This document shows positions 32,201 through 40,859 of a stretch of 64,000 nt of DNA, piece after piece (the first letter of the stretch is position 1; each line of letters opens with the position of its first letter). The DNA comes from Cladocopium goreaui (taxonomy: Eukaryota > Sar > Dinophyceae > Suessiales > Symbiodiniaceae): contig CAMXCT020006764.1 in assembly GCA_947184155.2 (NCBI GenBank), positions 248,001 through 312,000 of the forward strand. Direction: 5' to 3'. The notes under the pieces are model-generated. The model worked only from the letters and a program-made list of their open reading frames with translations, was not told the origin of the DNA and ran no database searches. Made by a program: the position numbers and the translations under genes.

Positions 32201-33661
32201 CACAAAACTGCATTGCCCCACAACTACTCTTTCAACCATAGCTTGGGAATTGATGTTTTTGAGATCATTGATGCAGGTGGTTCCAAGTTTCAAGTTTTGA
32301 ACATGGTAGATCTTGGGACGACATTTCAACTGTGCGAGGTTGTCAGAACAGGCCAGGGACAGCCATCATCCAGTGAATGTCTGAAGGCCCTGCAGAAACG
32401 TTGGTTTTCATGGAGTGGACACCCAGTGAACTTGATGTGTGACCGAGGGTTGCATAACCGTGGTGTACTGTCAAAGTACATGGACGATCATGGCATTCAG
32501 GTTTATCACAGCCCACTTGAGGCACCTGAAAACCTTGGCCGTGTAGAGCGCCACGGGGCCATTGCCAAAGCTCTTTTCCGAAAGGTCTCAAAAGAAACTC
32601 AACCTCTTGGCAGAGAACAGGTTGAGTCAGTTCTGCAAGAGGTGCTCATGGTGAAGAATAATGCATCACGTGTAGGAGGTTTTTCACCATCACAGTGGGT
32701 GTTGGGTAAGGCACCACGCTCAGACCCCAGTCCATTGTCCGAAGAGCGATTTGCAGAGCTCGGAGCCTTGGAGGCCCAGCACAACCCCGAAAGCATTTTT
32801 GCTTTGCAGCATCTTGCTAGGCAGGAAGCACAGAAAGCATTTGTATACCTCGATTGCTCCAAGCGTGTCCAGCGAGCCATGACCAAAAACACATCACCTT
32901 TTCCGAGAGACTTCGAAATCGGGGACTTGGTGACTTTTCGCAGGGATAACCAGCGGGGAGGCACACGATGGAGTCCCACAAGTAGGGTGATAGGCCACGA
33001 GGGAGAGAGAAACCTATGGTTGCTTTGTGGAAATGTCCCGGTACTAGTGGCCAGTCAGAATGTGAAGGTAGCTACTCCAAGTGAAGCATTGGCGCATTCG
33101 GTTCTCCATGGGCAGCCTGTCATTCCTGATGAGGTCGTGATCGGAGGTGAACAGCAATCCTTTTTGGATGCTCGAATTTCCCCAGATTCCCAAAGTGACG
33201 GATATGAGCCATCCGTACTTGAGGCACCTGAACCAATTGCCTCAGGCGAGGGAGCTGAACTACCATTCATAAATTGGGGAGATAATAATGAGGATTTACC
33301 ACCAATACCCGAAGATGAAGAATTGGATAATGCAGGGGTAACTGTACCGGAAATCACCATTGATGGTGAAGACATGTCAGATGAAGTAAATGGTACAGAT
33401 GAATTGATTGAAGCTGCCAGTTCCAGTCTGGACAGACGGAGATCAAGTGTTGCCCCTCGTGCCGACAGAAACGTGAGACCCCGTCTTGAAACCCAACCTG
33501 AGAGTGAAAGAGGGTCATCGCTTATGCCTTCCAGGCGCGAATCTGTTGACTCAGCAGACAGACCTTCTGCTGAAGCACCACAGCCAACACCATCACAAGC
33601 CGCAGGGCCACAATCATGGCCCAATCCGTATGACAGTCTTATGACCTTCCAGCATCCCTGA
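26204..33661 (+). CDS. Copia polyprotein part 1: gag, protease, RapZ-C-like domain, integrase
   Basis: 2,485 residues. Gag-like helical region at about 180-250; Gly/Tyr-rich segment 265-320; zinc knuckle CLRCGAYGHWAGDPIC (429-444; CX2CX4HX6C); FGQFKGKTFWEILHDHPDYF (about 534), like the C-terminal patch of ExoX-type proteins; a second Cys-rich region (613-690); protease with LDEGCNSTCH, where Asp826 is followed by Glu rather than Ser or Thr; a RapZ-C-like domain (about 1027-1190); an RS-rich segment (about 1305-1350); a segment of unknown fold (1380-1510); integrase with HHCC finger (from RRLHRQFGH, about 1952) and DDE residues near D2017, D2080 and E2115. The frame ends at TGA 33659-33661, before the reverse transcriptase. 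Confidence 0.93.
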   Translation: MSVAGLRFGSDRSTVPLETKSGSYIYHGDAAHYHDWEFRTLLRIKLFDSKKDVESSPTGRSAEPVGPDSEADAGISPHPRPGRPDDEAGASASRSPKGDDTGRDRSVLVNKVVEGLRGDAFLIARDLGLETLSQEEGLERLVERIKAHVFPRAQEEAKELFRAGQKAGGVLSRQPQEPMLSYTQRRRRWWRVLTELDPSMALSDGLRMELMLELSGLSRQEVLVVKACATTKDFEGVAKVLVDQYSGIHLREGSKSWVGRSSTPQQYGKSGKGYGSSKGPQSGKGSYKTAYNAYPDEEGYGYGDYDEYQEEYYEEDAPYVGLLGGIEEHPEQSSPNVDNPYEAFDFHDEVDEYEATALNALVDVGDESTEDDKSLGEALQLQLAAFAAFGRVKGKGKGKPKGKGKIIRSNLSIEQRRKRLSEIKAKSKCLRCGAYGHWAGDPICKFPGAKGNATAKDSKPPSNPPRPTAHFADFSESSSDEGVFLSASSPKTPVANMAIKSAAALSKAPSLGPPTTPVGRNDPSKPIGSNTKFKFGQFKGKTFWEILHDHPDYFAWTQKNAKSPGASEYAEWVNQNFEYRGNIVYRRSSLEPPPPLPKQHTRLRKPPNPPKEKCANCTQFTRQGSTGYTIKETCLVCGHSTTTRRELLPQYPYDQCPHEDKDFRGSSRSVHRTFCKQCCTYLDETPMELQRTRKAVSTKVLEAPLERVSIIEQLVDDSKDATFSPDMLDMILNDFATLVATSSESEAITSTKLHELLHQSIANAEGDSSFTMVGDVENPGEDFAGLGVCFHGDEPDVEMSDGLVHVFQETRDMYDMSDPNIYAVLDEGCNSTCHSKHWAEVVTAKLKNLGYQFPFNDTKGKTFSGLGTGGTSTEGSRTLPFSLNFMDSKCTPIHGVLETHQLSSGTSPLLLSLHAQAHLGLVKDLKNGTVSIDGNQLPVFRCSHTGLMMLAITPNQIDPTGKTSNHISQQIPKCHRKFRTAFAALSDEPGSPSASEMLRSPSGYSSSSADHIEGAVNNCLRGLDRSRCLVVTSGARWTGRQPSFPGAKVLQIDCRHFHDPDSDRSIRGCTGRHPSIIRGVALHEAMNDLVEQVTDFLRANPNGKLVIHLYCTSGRHRSVGLAALIYYFLDVTDWRKPLLIHYHSPEWREMTCGGHCSLCATADTRELGNLMNRHLPDVRVVDVDEPDRSSGVTRPPEPVRPPAPGPTTTATRSIPTLTPSRTMPVPVRAPMTPSFGGTSTRTPLTPRYVPAYPPPSRSAGDSSRGGAHHEGDERGRDYGGQDRDLAVQVLANQVQELSGLVRQVLEGERADRGRTRRRSSSSGRRGRRSRSRRRVSSPRVPSPRTPPSPPRPPIRRPCDESQRQRLEREPRDILNDNSGDPYCWNVDEDILSWIISSAKLWGNRDRVIWITDPSLPHEEQQQQGIRVDIKLRSHVRSTLISGGKWMNRQGWVKSSFYRPRDSAGTLWNRLQREEAVGENVDLPTTWADLVIFSHRDVRPRAYTGRVVLLSGDQGFEGSIAPKTEPQNAPKTEPQNAPKTEPQKSQKYVPKTKVHLQSRKNPPTPPQPSRFMICTDDDMFKGNPKIQTPKDESTDYSTSSSDESPVAKPVKSKSSNGKPCHEKTPKDEVIIKTEPGDVLPVGLMARDPDGPNMHEVVLDSDTDVEVHEHGPIAIQPNERVTMGRKHRKAVLDGIANLNKNGMMIQSGLGLISNPNRDSKTVVFTSHPFVFVQESGQPSVDVIDVGVGASHLDPEFDPKDFCNLLEGYQNIVIAIGYNNPNDPLGHGRFLAEVELMCDLDNCKFLHIDVAMTDRWEKHQHPQTPYINDHGLAFTCNDEQWTHEFESWFRGQTMDDVLSWKFADWIGSWAKEDDLNHQMGIAFVGDMHEEAHEEHQRLDALWDSDDRAQVNPVEELISEETLIDEVEIPGLPQDEVERRRQWRKLPARVRIAVRRLHRQFGHVPRQTMIHLLRAARVRTEFIDAVKLHRCTACEETSRKKPTHKTALPHNYSFNHSLGIDVFEIIDAGGSKFQVLNMVDLGTTFQLCEVVRTGQGQPSSSECLKALQKRWFSWSGHPVNLMCDRGLHNRGVLSKYMDDHGIQVYHSPLEAPENLGRVERHGAIAKALFRKVSKETQPLGREQVESVLQEVLMVKNNASRVGGFSPSQWVLGKAPRSDPSPLSEERFAELGALEAQHNPESIFALQHLARQEAQKAFVYLDCSKRVQRAMTKNTSPFPRDFEIGDLVTFRRDNQRGGTRWSPTSRVIGHEGERNLWLLCGNVPVLVASQNVKVATPSEALAHSVLHGQPVIPDEVVIGGEQQSFLDARISPDSQSDGYEPSVLEAPEPIASGEGAELPFINWGDNNEDLPPIPEDEELDNAGVTVPEITIDGEDMSDEVNGTDELIEAASSSLDRRRSSVAPRADRNVRPRLETQPESERGSSLMPSRRESVDSADRPSAEAPQPTPSQAAGPQSWPNPYDSLMTFQHP
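29282..29772 (+). other. RapZ-C-like domain inside the copia polyprotein
   Basis: Residues about 1027-1190. The order of motifs, VLQIDCRHFHDPD, then GCTGRHP, then VIHLYCTSGRHRSVGLAALI, matches the C-terminal domain of RapZ (D-C-R-F..P, G-T-G, CTGGxHRSV). The CX5R core (Cys1111) also resembles the P-loop of cysteine phosphatases. Residues downstream (CGGHCSLCATAD) could bind metal. Function in the element is unknown. Confidence 0.65.
30761..30832 (+). repeat. Three 24-bp in-frame repeats
   Basis: GCACCAAAAACGGAGCCCCA AAAC occurs three times, encoding APKTEPQN each time, in a linker of the polyprotein. The repeats are identical, so they are recent. Confidence 0.95.
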
Positions 33662-35355
33662 GGAGCCACTTTGAGCGAGCCCGAAATGCGGCCGCACAAT
33701 GGTCCGTAGAACAAGTTGAACAGTCCACAGCCATGTTCACATGTTTTATGGCAGGGAAAGATGAGATTGTAGAAGAAGGCAAGAAGGTCCTGAAAAGCAT
33801 TCATTTCGAATCAGCGCCACCTGAGGTTCAAAAGGCACTGCAAGCTTCTCGAGCCCAGGAATGGTCAAAGTTTGAAAGCTTCGGAGCAGTCGTGCCACTG
33901 ACTCCGGATCAAGTGCAAGAGCTTGTTGCTGAGGGACATCAGATTATACCCTCCAAATGGGTAGATGTTGACAAAGCTCAGTACAAGAAAGGCCGAGATC
34001 CAAATTACCAGCCACAATACAAAAGCAGGTTAGTTTCCTGCGGAAACTTCGAATGCAGTGACGGTCTGAGGTCAGACAGCCCCACAGCTGACATTGAGGT
34101 TCACAACCTCATTTGCTGTTGGTGTGCAGCACATGAGCTCGACTTGCATTCGGCTGATGTGACATCAGCATATTTCCAAGGACGACCTTTGGACCGGGTA
34201 CTCCTGATGAGACAACCCCGGGGTGGCATCCCAGGAGTTGACGAGGGAATTGTTTACCTCGTAAGGGTACCAATCTATGGACTCACAGACTCAGGTCGCG
34301 GATTTTGGCTGCGATTGGATGGAGATGCCAAGAAAGAAGGCATGAAAGCATCACAGTTTTTCCCAGGTCTTTATTTTCTTCCAGGGAGCGATGGTGATAC
34401 ATGCGCATTGATGTGCACACATGTTGACGATCTTTTGTACTGTTACTTGCCCGAAGGTAAGGAAGTCATCGAACGTTTTCTGAATAAGTTCAACATCGGC
34501 AGCACCGAAGTGAACGAGTTCAGGTATTGCGGAAAGCAGTTTTCGCGTTCAGGTGACGGAGACATTTTCGTCGACACCGTCGATAACACCAGGAAGATCA
34601 AACCAATTCCAATTGACGCTGGCCGTCCAGGCAGTGAGAAGATTTCAGGTGATGACATCACACGACTTAGGTCGGTGACCGGGTCACTCGCTTGGGTTGC
34701 TCGCCAGACAAGACCAGATTTGGCGTACCGAGTTAGCCGCCTACAATCTTCAATCAAAAATGCCACAGTCAGCACTTTGTGCGACGCAAACGCAGTTGTA
34801 CAACTTGCTCACAAAGGTGATCAGGTAAGGCTTCGTTTTCCAAGCGGACATCTCAAATGGGATGAGATAGGTCTGATCACAATTACTGACGCTTCATTCT
34901 CCAATGAACAGAACTACCGTTCCCAACAGGGACGTTGTCACTTTCTTGGAGACCTCACAGAGATCAAGAGCAGTAGCTGCAACACGTACAGAGTAATGCC
35001 TCTGTCTTACAGCTCTACCACGATCCGACGTGTGTGTCGAAGCACGCTCCAGGCTGAGACGTATTCACTGCAGCATGGTCTCGAAGCAGGGGACAAGCTC
35101 AGAGGTGTCTTGGCAGAACTCAAAGGCCAGATCAAATCCATGCGGACATGGGAAACTGATGCAAGGAGCTGCGTACCGCACTTAGCCCTCACAGATTGCC
35201 GCTCATTGTCAGACCACTTGGCTTCCGAGATCCTGGCGAAGGTGAGCGACAAAAGACTTGGCATCGAATTACAAAGTATTCACGAATCCTACTGGAATGA
35301 TGACCGAAAACATGGGACATCTATCCGAATGGAGGAGATAAGCTGTCATGGATAG
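33628..35355 (+). CDS. Copia polyprotein part 2: reverse transcriptase and RNase H
   Basis: The first ATG is 33733, but the frame is open from about 33628, overlapping the end of part 1 in the -1 frame; SHFERARNAAAQWSVEQVEQ upstream of that ATG looks like coding sequence. Reverse transcriptase motifs: KSRLVSCGNFE, HSADVTSAYFQG, YGLTDSGRGFW and the catalytic THVDDLL (D232/D233 from 33733). RNase H: TITDASFS (D386), QAETYSLQHGLEA and LTDCRSLSDHLA. Ends at TAG 35353-35355, about 30 codons short of the usual end. Confidence 0.93.
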
Positions 35356-35456
35356 CAACACACACCATGATCAGCGACTGCCTTACAAAGAGTATGAAAC
35401 CAGATTTCATAATTCGAGTGTTGGCAGAGTGCATGTACAAAGTACAGAAGCAGTAA
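35331..35456 (+). CDS. Copia RNase H C-terminal tail, shifted frame
   Basis: In the -1 frame relative to part 2, the DNA reads GGDKLSWIATHTMISDCLTK and SMKPDFIIRVLAECM before TAA (35454-35456). The W...T...ISDCLTK pattern is the normal end of copia RNase H. So a second one-base loss, a sequence error or frameshifting separates it from part 2. Confidence 0.8.
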   Translation, partial: GGDKLSWIATHTMISDCLTKSMKPDFIIRVLAECMYKVQKQ

Positions 35457-35541
35457 TAACACCACTGCGTTCTTTCTCCGCAATGCCCTGTACAGACATA
35501 GCTGTATATATTTCTATGTGACACCTGAAGAACAGGTTGAG

Positions 35542-35693
35542 TGTCAATTTGTGGTATGTGATACTCCATGTAAAGGCCAGGTTGTCACATGTAGTGTCTG
35601 CTGCCATTTCGGCTATCAGGGCCCTTGAGCTACATCGCTATCGCCACTAGCAAAAAGAGCCGCGTTGGACTGCACGATACCGTTGCCAATTCA
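35542..35693 (+). repeat. 3' LTR (152 bp)
   Basis: Base-for-base the same as 25865-26016. No strong polypurine tract precedes it; the best is GAAGAACAGG at about 35527. Confidence 0.95.
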
Positions 35694-35699
35694 CACTGT
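35694..35699 (+). repeat. Target-site duplication, right (CACTGT)
   Basis: Matches 25859-25864. Confidence 0.85.
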
Positions 35700-35949
35700 T
35701 GATTCTATATCATTCTATATTTCTAGGGATTTCTATGGATTTCTTCCATCTACCAACTGGTGCAGGTTTTCACTATGTGGCATATGAAAAGTTAGATTTG
35801 ACCATGAAACATTTGGGATTTCATGGAATATTAGTGGAAACCCATATTGGTGAATCATCCACGACCATGCATTTAGTATGTCAGTAGTGTTTGGGATAAT
35901 TGAAGTATGTCTGAATCATAGCCGAAGTACATCCCAGCTGGAAAATGGG

Positions 35950-36034
35950 TAGCCTCTGGAAAACTAACATAGCTATAGTTGATTTACGTCTAACAAATGG
36001 TGATTGTCCATGCTTATGTTTGTTTACCAGAAGG
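35950..36034. repeat. TACCCTC-family element, copy
   Basis: Left TAGCCTCTGGAAAACTAACA and right TTTGTTTACCAGAAGGA form the inverted ends. Confidence 0.7.
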
Positions 36035-36226
36035 AAAATCCGATCATATCATATATTTATTATATTATATGATTATGAATTATATATATATATTTATAGT
36101 GTATTACATCTATATTTGATTCCCAATTCTATTCCCACTATATTCCCACTATATTCCCATGATATTCCCATTAAACCTTATTCAATCCCAATGTTTTTAT
36201 CTTAACCCCCCTGTTCTTCGTCCCAG

Positions 36227-36324
36227 GCCGACGCAGCCTGCGCCAGACGGCAGGCGCAGCAAAGCGCGGTCTCGGCGGCGCTCTTGGCTGCGAAGGCAGA
36301 GCTGCGACGGGTCAAGACCTGGAG
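36227..36324 (+). CDS. Coiled-coil exon, host gene 2 (exon L)
   Basis: TCCCAG|GCC acceptor in phase 0 (as left by exon K), Ala-rich heptad-like frame ARRQAQQSAVSAALLAAKAE then LRRVKTW, ending AG|GTGCGC in phase 2. Without the copia element the K-L intron would be about 570 bp. Confidence 0.62.
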
Positions 36325-36623
36325 GTGCGCCGGGATGCGAATGGGAAAATGATGAGAATATTATAATGGTTATAATGGATATATGGCATACAATATATAA
36401 TATGATATAATGGATATATTGGTATATAATGGTGTAATAGTTACAATTATGGCATCTAATTTATAATGGATCTAATTGTTTCCATGGGATATACTGTAGT
36501 TACAATAATATCTTCAAATATAGATGTGAATGTATAATATAATTGGATATAGTTGCAAAATACCACATTATGTCCATTGAAACCATTGAACCTATAAGAC
36601 TACATCCCATCACAAACACCCCA

Positions 36624-36676
36624 TAGCCTCTGGTAATTTAAGATAGCTATTGAAAATGTTTTTTTACCGGAGGGTA
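36624..36676. repeat. TACCCTC-family element, short form
   Basis: TAGCCTCTGGTAATTTAAGA at the left and TTTTACCGGAGGGTA at the right, with almost no core. Confidence 0.6.
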
Positions 36677-37165
36677 GCCTATTTTCAGACAAAGCCTTAA
36701 ATAGATGAAATTTACTTATGGGAAAAATATGGAAAAGTGTTTCCAGGATGTGAATAGATATTTACTTCTCGCACTTTTTTCTATCTATCTTGGGATTGCT
36801 ATATAGCTAATGCAATGGGGGGAATATAGTTAATAGACATTTCATATAGGGGTACAAGGGGGATATGGAACATGTGGATCTTAAGGACGGGAATACACAG
36901 TAATGGCATTGATATAATGGTGATTTAATGGGGACATACCATTTGCCATGGAAATATAATGCGAATATAATGGGGGTATCATTAACTTTTTATGGAAAAC
37001 ATCAGTATAATAATGTACTAATTGTACTAATAGGGTCATGATTTTATATACTAAAATGATAGTATAATGAATATGATATTTAATATAAGATCAGGACATA
37101 CTATTTGCTATGCGAATACAATGGGGATAGAATTAATGGGAATCATTTGTACATATCATGGGACT

Positions 37166-37297
37166 TGCCATCTGGTAATCTGTCACATGGCTATATGATA
37201 TATGGAAATCGCCATGTTAAAAATGATAAATCATCGAAGTAAAATGAAGTGAATAGGCCAGTGATGTTCCATGGCTATGTTAGTTTACTGGAGAGCA
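37166..37297. repeat. TACCCTC-family element, diverged
   Basis: GCCATCTGGTAATCTGTCAC at the left and CTATGTTAGTTTACTGGAGA at the right. Confidence 0.5.
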
Positions 37298-37348
37298 GCA
37301 AGTGGTGAATCATCCCCAAGTCACCGATTCGTGGGTCATCTGGATTTG

Positions 37349-37463
37349 TACCCTCTGGTAAACTAATATAGCTGTTGAAAATCACCATTTTTAGTGGCTA
37401 AATCAACTATAAATATCTATAAATGGCCATTTTCAATAGCTATTTTGACATAACCAGAGGGTA
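37349..37463. repeat. TACCCTC-family element, well preserved
   Basis: TACCCTCTGGTAAACTAATA at the left; CATAACCAGAGGGTA at the right; the core carries inverted AATCACCATTTTTAGTGG and AAATGGCCATTTTCAATAG. Confidence 0.88.
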
Positions 37464-39118
37464 ACTATGGTTACTAATAACCAGTTACTGGTTTTTGGTG
37501 GATGATACTCCTCCAAGTCTTCAGGTGGTCACTGGTGGGGTGAATTTGTTTTTAGGGGGGTTTAACCGAACCTACCTGGTTTTACAAAACGTTCACCTTA
37601 TCGAACAATTAGAATCTATTCTAATATTGAAACATATCAAAGCCAATTATGGTAACCCATATCAATCTATGAGAATAGAGGAATGACAAGGTTTTGAAGG
37701 CTGCTCTCCAAAGCACCGATTTTTGGTTCATTTTTGGCTGCTGAATCCTTTCCATTTTGGGATACCCACTGACTCGACCAGCGAACCAATGGAGAGATGT
37801 TTTTGATTGTTTTTGTCAGTGGAGACCAGCGGAAAAACGGCCGTGGCGAGGAACTACGTTCTGCCATTGCCAATGCTGGCATCGTTTCTGATCTCTTTCT
37901 GGTGGTGCTACTTTTAAAGAAGGTCTCCTGTACCAGCCCTGCAGCTTCAAGAAAGGCCAGACACTTCCACAAAAAAGAGAGCGAGGTCCATAAACCCAGA
38001 ATTTCTTAATCCGTCTGAATCATCCTTAATCCATAAATCCATATAAATCATTTTTTTTTCCGAGGTGGTTTGTGGTATCTTGTGCTTGAAATAGGAATTT
38101 GAATCGAACGAACGTAGCTTGCTGGGTGGGTTCAGGGGCCGTTGAAACGCGGACCACTGACCGTGCGATGCCGTGGGTGGGGCTGGTCTCGACAGTCATG
38201 TGCGGTACAGCCAATAGTAAATCCAATTTCTGAAGGCCTGTGTGGTATATATTCAGATAGGCTTGAAGTTGGTATGTCTTCCCTCTAGGATTTGTTTTAC
38301 TGCATTGTTGGAGGCTGGTTTTACATATTTGGTGATTCTCTCGTTTCACAACAAGGCTAAGAGAGAAGGCAGCCACTGGATGATGTAGGTAAATAATGAT
38401 GGAGATAATACAGAAATCATTTTCTGAAAAATCATTTTTGCTGGCTGAAACAAGAAGTATTTGTAGTCCGGATCCTTTGAATGAATCCTGGTGTATGAAA
38501 GAGACATCATCAATTAGCTTGACGTTTCTTGACTCCTGAACGTTGGCAACGTCCACAATTTTCAATCATGTTGGGTCACTTACACAATGACTGGTTGGTG
38601 GTTTGATATATTAAGCTCATTTTACTTATTTTCCATTTATTTTTTTCGATCCCAGGTGTCAAGAACATGTTTGTTTTGTGATCCCATTATTTTATGATCC
38701 CAGGTTTACATCATCCCATTTATTTTCCAGATTGTCCGTCCAAGAAATGGATGAAGATCCCTTAAATGACCAGATGATTCAAACAAACCCCACCCAAGAG
38801 TGACCTCCCCAGTAGTATTTGTGATCTCAATTAATAAGCCCTTATCAATGGTTGTTTGTGGCTAAAGCCCTAATGACTGTGCATCCAGTGTGCTCCATTT
38901 CGGGCTGTCGAGACCCAGCACTGCGCGGAATTACAGGGGTGCCTGAGGCTTCCGCAGGGGTTGCAGTTTTCTTTAAGAGGTGAGACAAGAAAATTCAAGA
39001 TAAGATCACCTGCCGTAAACACGGATCGAAGCTTAGCCAAGTCATGTCCCTTGATGTATATACATATAATATTGTATAATTATATATATATACATATGCG
39101 GACGATTTCAAAAAAGAG

Positions 39119-39250
39119 AAAATCGCAAGATGAACCATGATGAACCATGATCAAGCATGATAAAGCATGGTAAAGCATGATATAGCATGACAAAGCATGA
39201 TAAACCATGATCGACCATGATAAACCGTGATAAACTGTGATAAGCTGTGC
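39119..39250. repeat. CATGATAAAC minisatellite, block 1
   Basis: About a dozen copies of units such as CATGATAAAGCATGGTAAAG. Same family as the larger block at 43434-44117. Confidence 0.9.
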
Positions 39251-39465
39251 GATCATAGCCACGAAAGTACCCACAATCACAGCAGCGGGCACACGATCAT
39301 AACCACGATAAAAGCTAGCCATGATCGTAGCCGAGCCTACTTGGAGAACAATTTTCATACTGAACACTTCAGGGCTGTTTGTTAGTGACATGTTACCCCT
39401 TCCCTAGTCGAATTGAATTGGGCATCGCTGCTTGATAAAACACCGAAGGAGTGCCGGCTGAGCAG

Positions 39466-39612
39466 GGAGCTCAACACTCCCGTGCTAGCCGTTAACTTCG
39501 GCCCGGTGACACCAAAGCCAAGCGTGCTGCTGCCGCTCCAAGTTGGCAATGAGGCGCGGTCTCCGCACCCGCCCCTGCGGCTGCTCATTGTCAAGGAGGA
39601 CGGGAAAGGGAA
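39466..39612 (+). CDS. Exon, host gene 2 (exon M)
   Basis: GAGCAG|G acceptor completes the codon left by exon L. Frame ELNTPVLAVNFGPVTPKPSV, LPLQVGNEARSPHPPLRLLI and VKEDGKG, then AA|GTGCGT donor. Pro-rich; domain not recognised. Confidence 0.6.
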
Positions 39613-39779
39613 GTGCGTTTCACGTTGTCACGTTGTCAGTTTTAAGACCCCCCCTTGGATATTTCAGCTATAAAATCGGGCGCGCAAGCGTTCCCCATAA
39701 TCATAAGATTATTGATTGCACACAAAACAAGTATTCAACATCTCATGTTTTTCGTCGGGGCTGTACACTTTGATTTCAT

Positions 39780-40020
39780 AGAATAGAATGATTGATTGTG
39801 AACAAGGAATACAAAGGCATAAGTTTTGATTTTATAGTGGTCTCAATTTTTGAAGTAACAGATTGGAGGAGGTTGTGTGTTTTGATTTTATAGTGGGCCT
39901 ATTTTTTGGGGCAACAGATTGGAGGAGGCTGTGTGTTATGATTTTATAGTGGGTTTATTTTGGGCTAACAAATGGATGATCTTGTTTTTTTAAATTTTAT
40001 AGGTTTCCTCTGGTGTTGTT
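39780..40020. repeat. GATTTTATAGTGG tandem repeats (about 56 bp)
   Basis: GATTTTATAGTGG followed by ...CAGATTGGAGGAGG recurs at 39832, 39885 and 39941. Confidence 0.85.
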
Positions 40021-40859
40021 TGATAGTATTTGATAGTCTTCAAATGTTTTTGATATTATAGACACAGTGTTGGTTGGTTGGCTCAAATTAAAGCCTGCAA
40101 GTTGACCAGGGGGTGCTGGTTGGCAAGGCAAGCTATGCAAATCACATCAAATCATGGCACACTACCTATAAAATCAAAAAATCCTACCCTCTTTGTTGTT
40201 TGGCTGTATGGTGTTTATGCTCTCCGCATACCCCTTTCTATTTCCTTTGTACAAATATATAATCACATATATATATATATATTTAGTGGTAGTACCCAGG
40301 TATTGTTTGAAATGAAAATTTTAGTTAGATGAGGTCTCTGCACAAAGCGTCCAAAATGAATACAAAAATAAAAAGCTGATTTCATAGAAGGCCATTCGTA
40401 AACCATTTGTAAGCCAACATGTGGCTTATGACCAATTCAGGGGGGCCCAGGCACCTGACATTTATAGAGATGCTATTTTTTGGCATGGTTCTGATTTGTT
40501 GGCCCACTGATCCTGACTTTAAAGAGGGAAGGTTTTTGAGATAGATTTGATGTTGTAACCGATCTCCGCATCCCGTTAACATTTTTATCAAGACCGGCGG
40601 GGAATGGTTCTAACAAGCTGCCAATACAGCAGCTGACTAATGAGATAGTTATTGAGGTGATCCACATCTTAGAGATAGTGCGAATATAATCCATCGATAG
40701 ATGTGATAGAGAGAGCGAGGGAGAGAAAGAGAAACAGACAGATGGATAGATAGAGATGGTTTCAAACTAGTTCTAGGTTGTCTCAGATACCTCTTGGGAG
40801 CCCTTCCAAAAAAAACAGACAAAGCATTATTTTTTTGTTGGTTCTTTTTTTAGGGTTGT

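Larger units (their letters stand above)
25865..35693 (+). mobile_element. Full-length Ty1/copia-type retrotransposon with extra domains (9,829 bp)
   Basis: Identical 152-bp LTRs beginning TG and ending CA, a tRNA-Met-like primer site, gag with zinc knuckle, protease, integrase, reverse transcriptase and RNase H in copia order, and a 6-bp target duplication. It sits in the same orientation as host gene 2 between exons K and L. Identical LTRs indicate a very recent insertion. It is about twice the length of most copia elements because of several inserted domains. Two changes of frame, both equal to a one-base loss, split the coding region. Confidence 0.95.
36330..39440. other. Intron-like stretch with clustered small elements
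   Basis: AT-rich DNA with three TACCCTC-family elements (36624-36676, 37166-37297, 37349-37463) and an ATGATAAAC minisatellite (39119-39250). A 179-codon minus-strand frame at 38026-38565 has no recognisable features. A possible short exon (GEELRSAIANAGIVSDL, 37817-37921) does not fit the phase of exon M. Confidence 0.45.

Noticed and set aside
30998-32329. 443-codon minus-strand frame opposite the copia polyprotein
   Set aside because: It is the shadow of the polyprotein, caused by its codon use.
37817-37921. Possible exon GEELRSAIANAGIVSDL between exons L and M
   Set aside because: Its start fits exon L but its end does not fit exon M, while L to M fit directly.
38026-38565. 179-codon minus-strand frame
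   Set aside because: No recognisable motif, unremarkable composition, no splice or promoter support; it lies in an intron of host gene 2.
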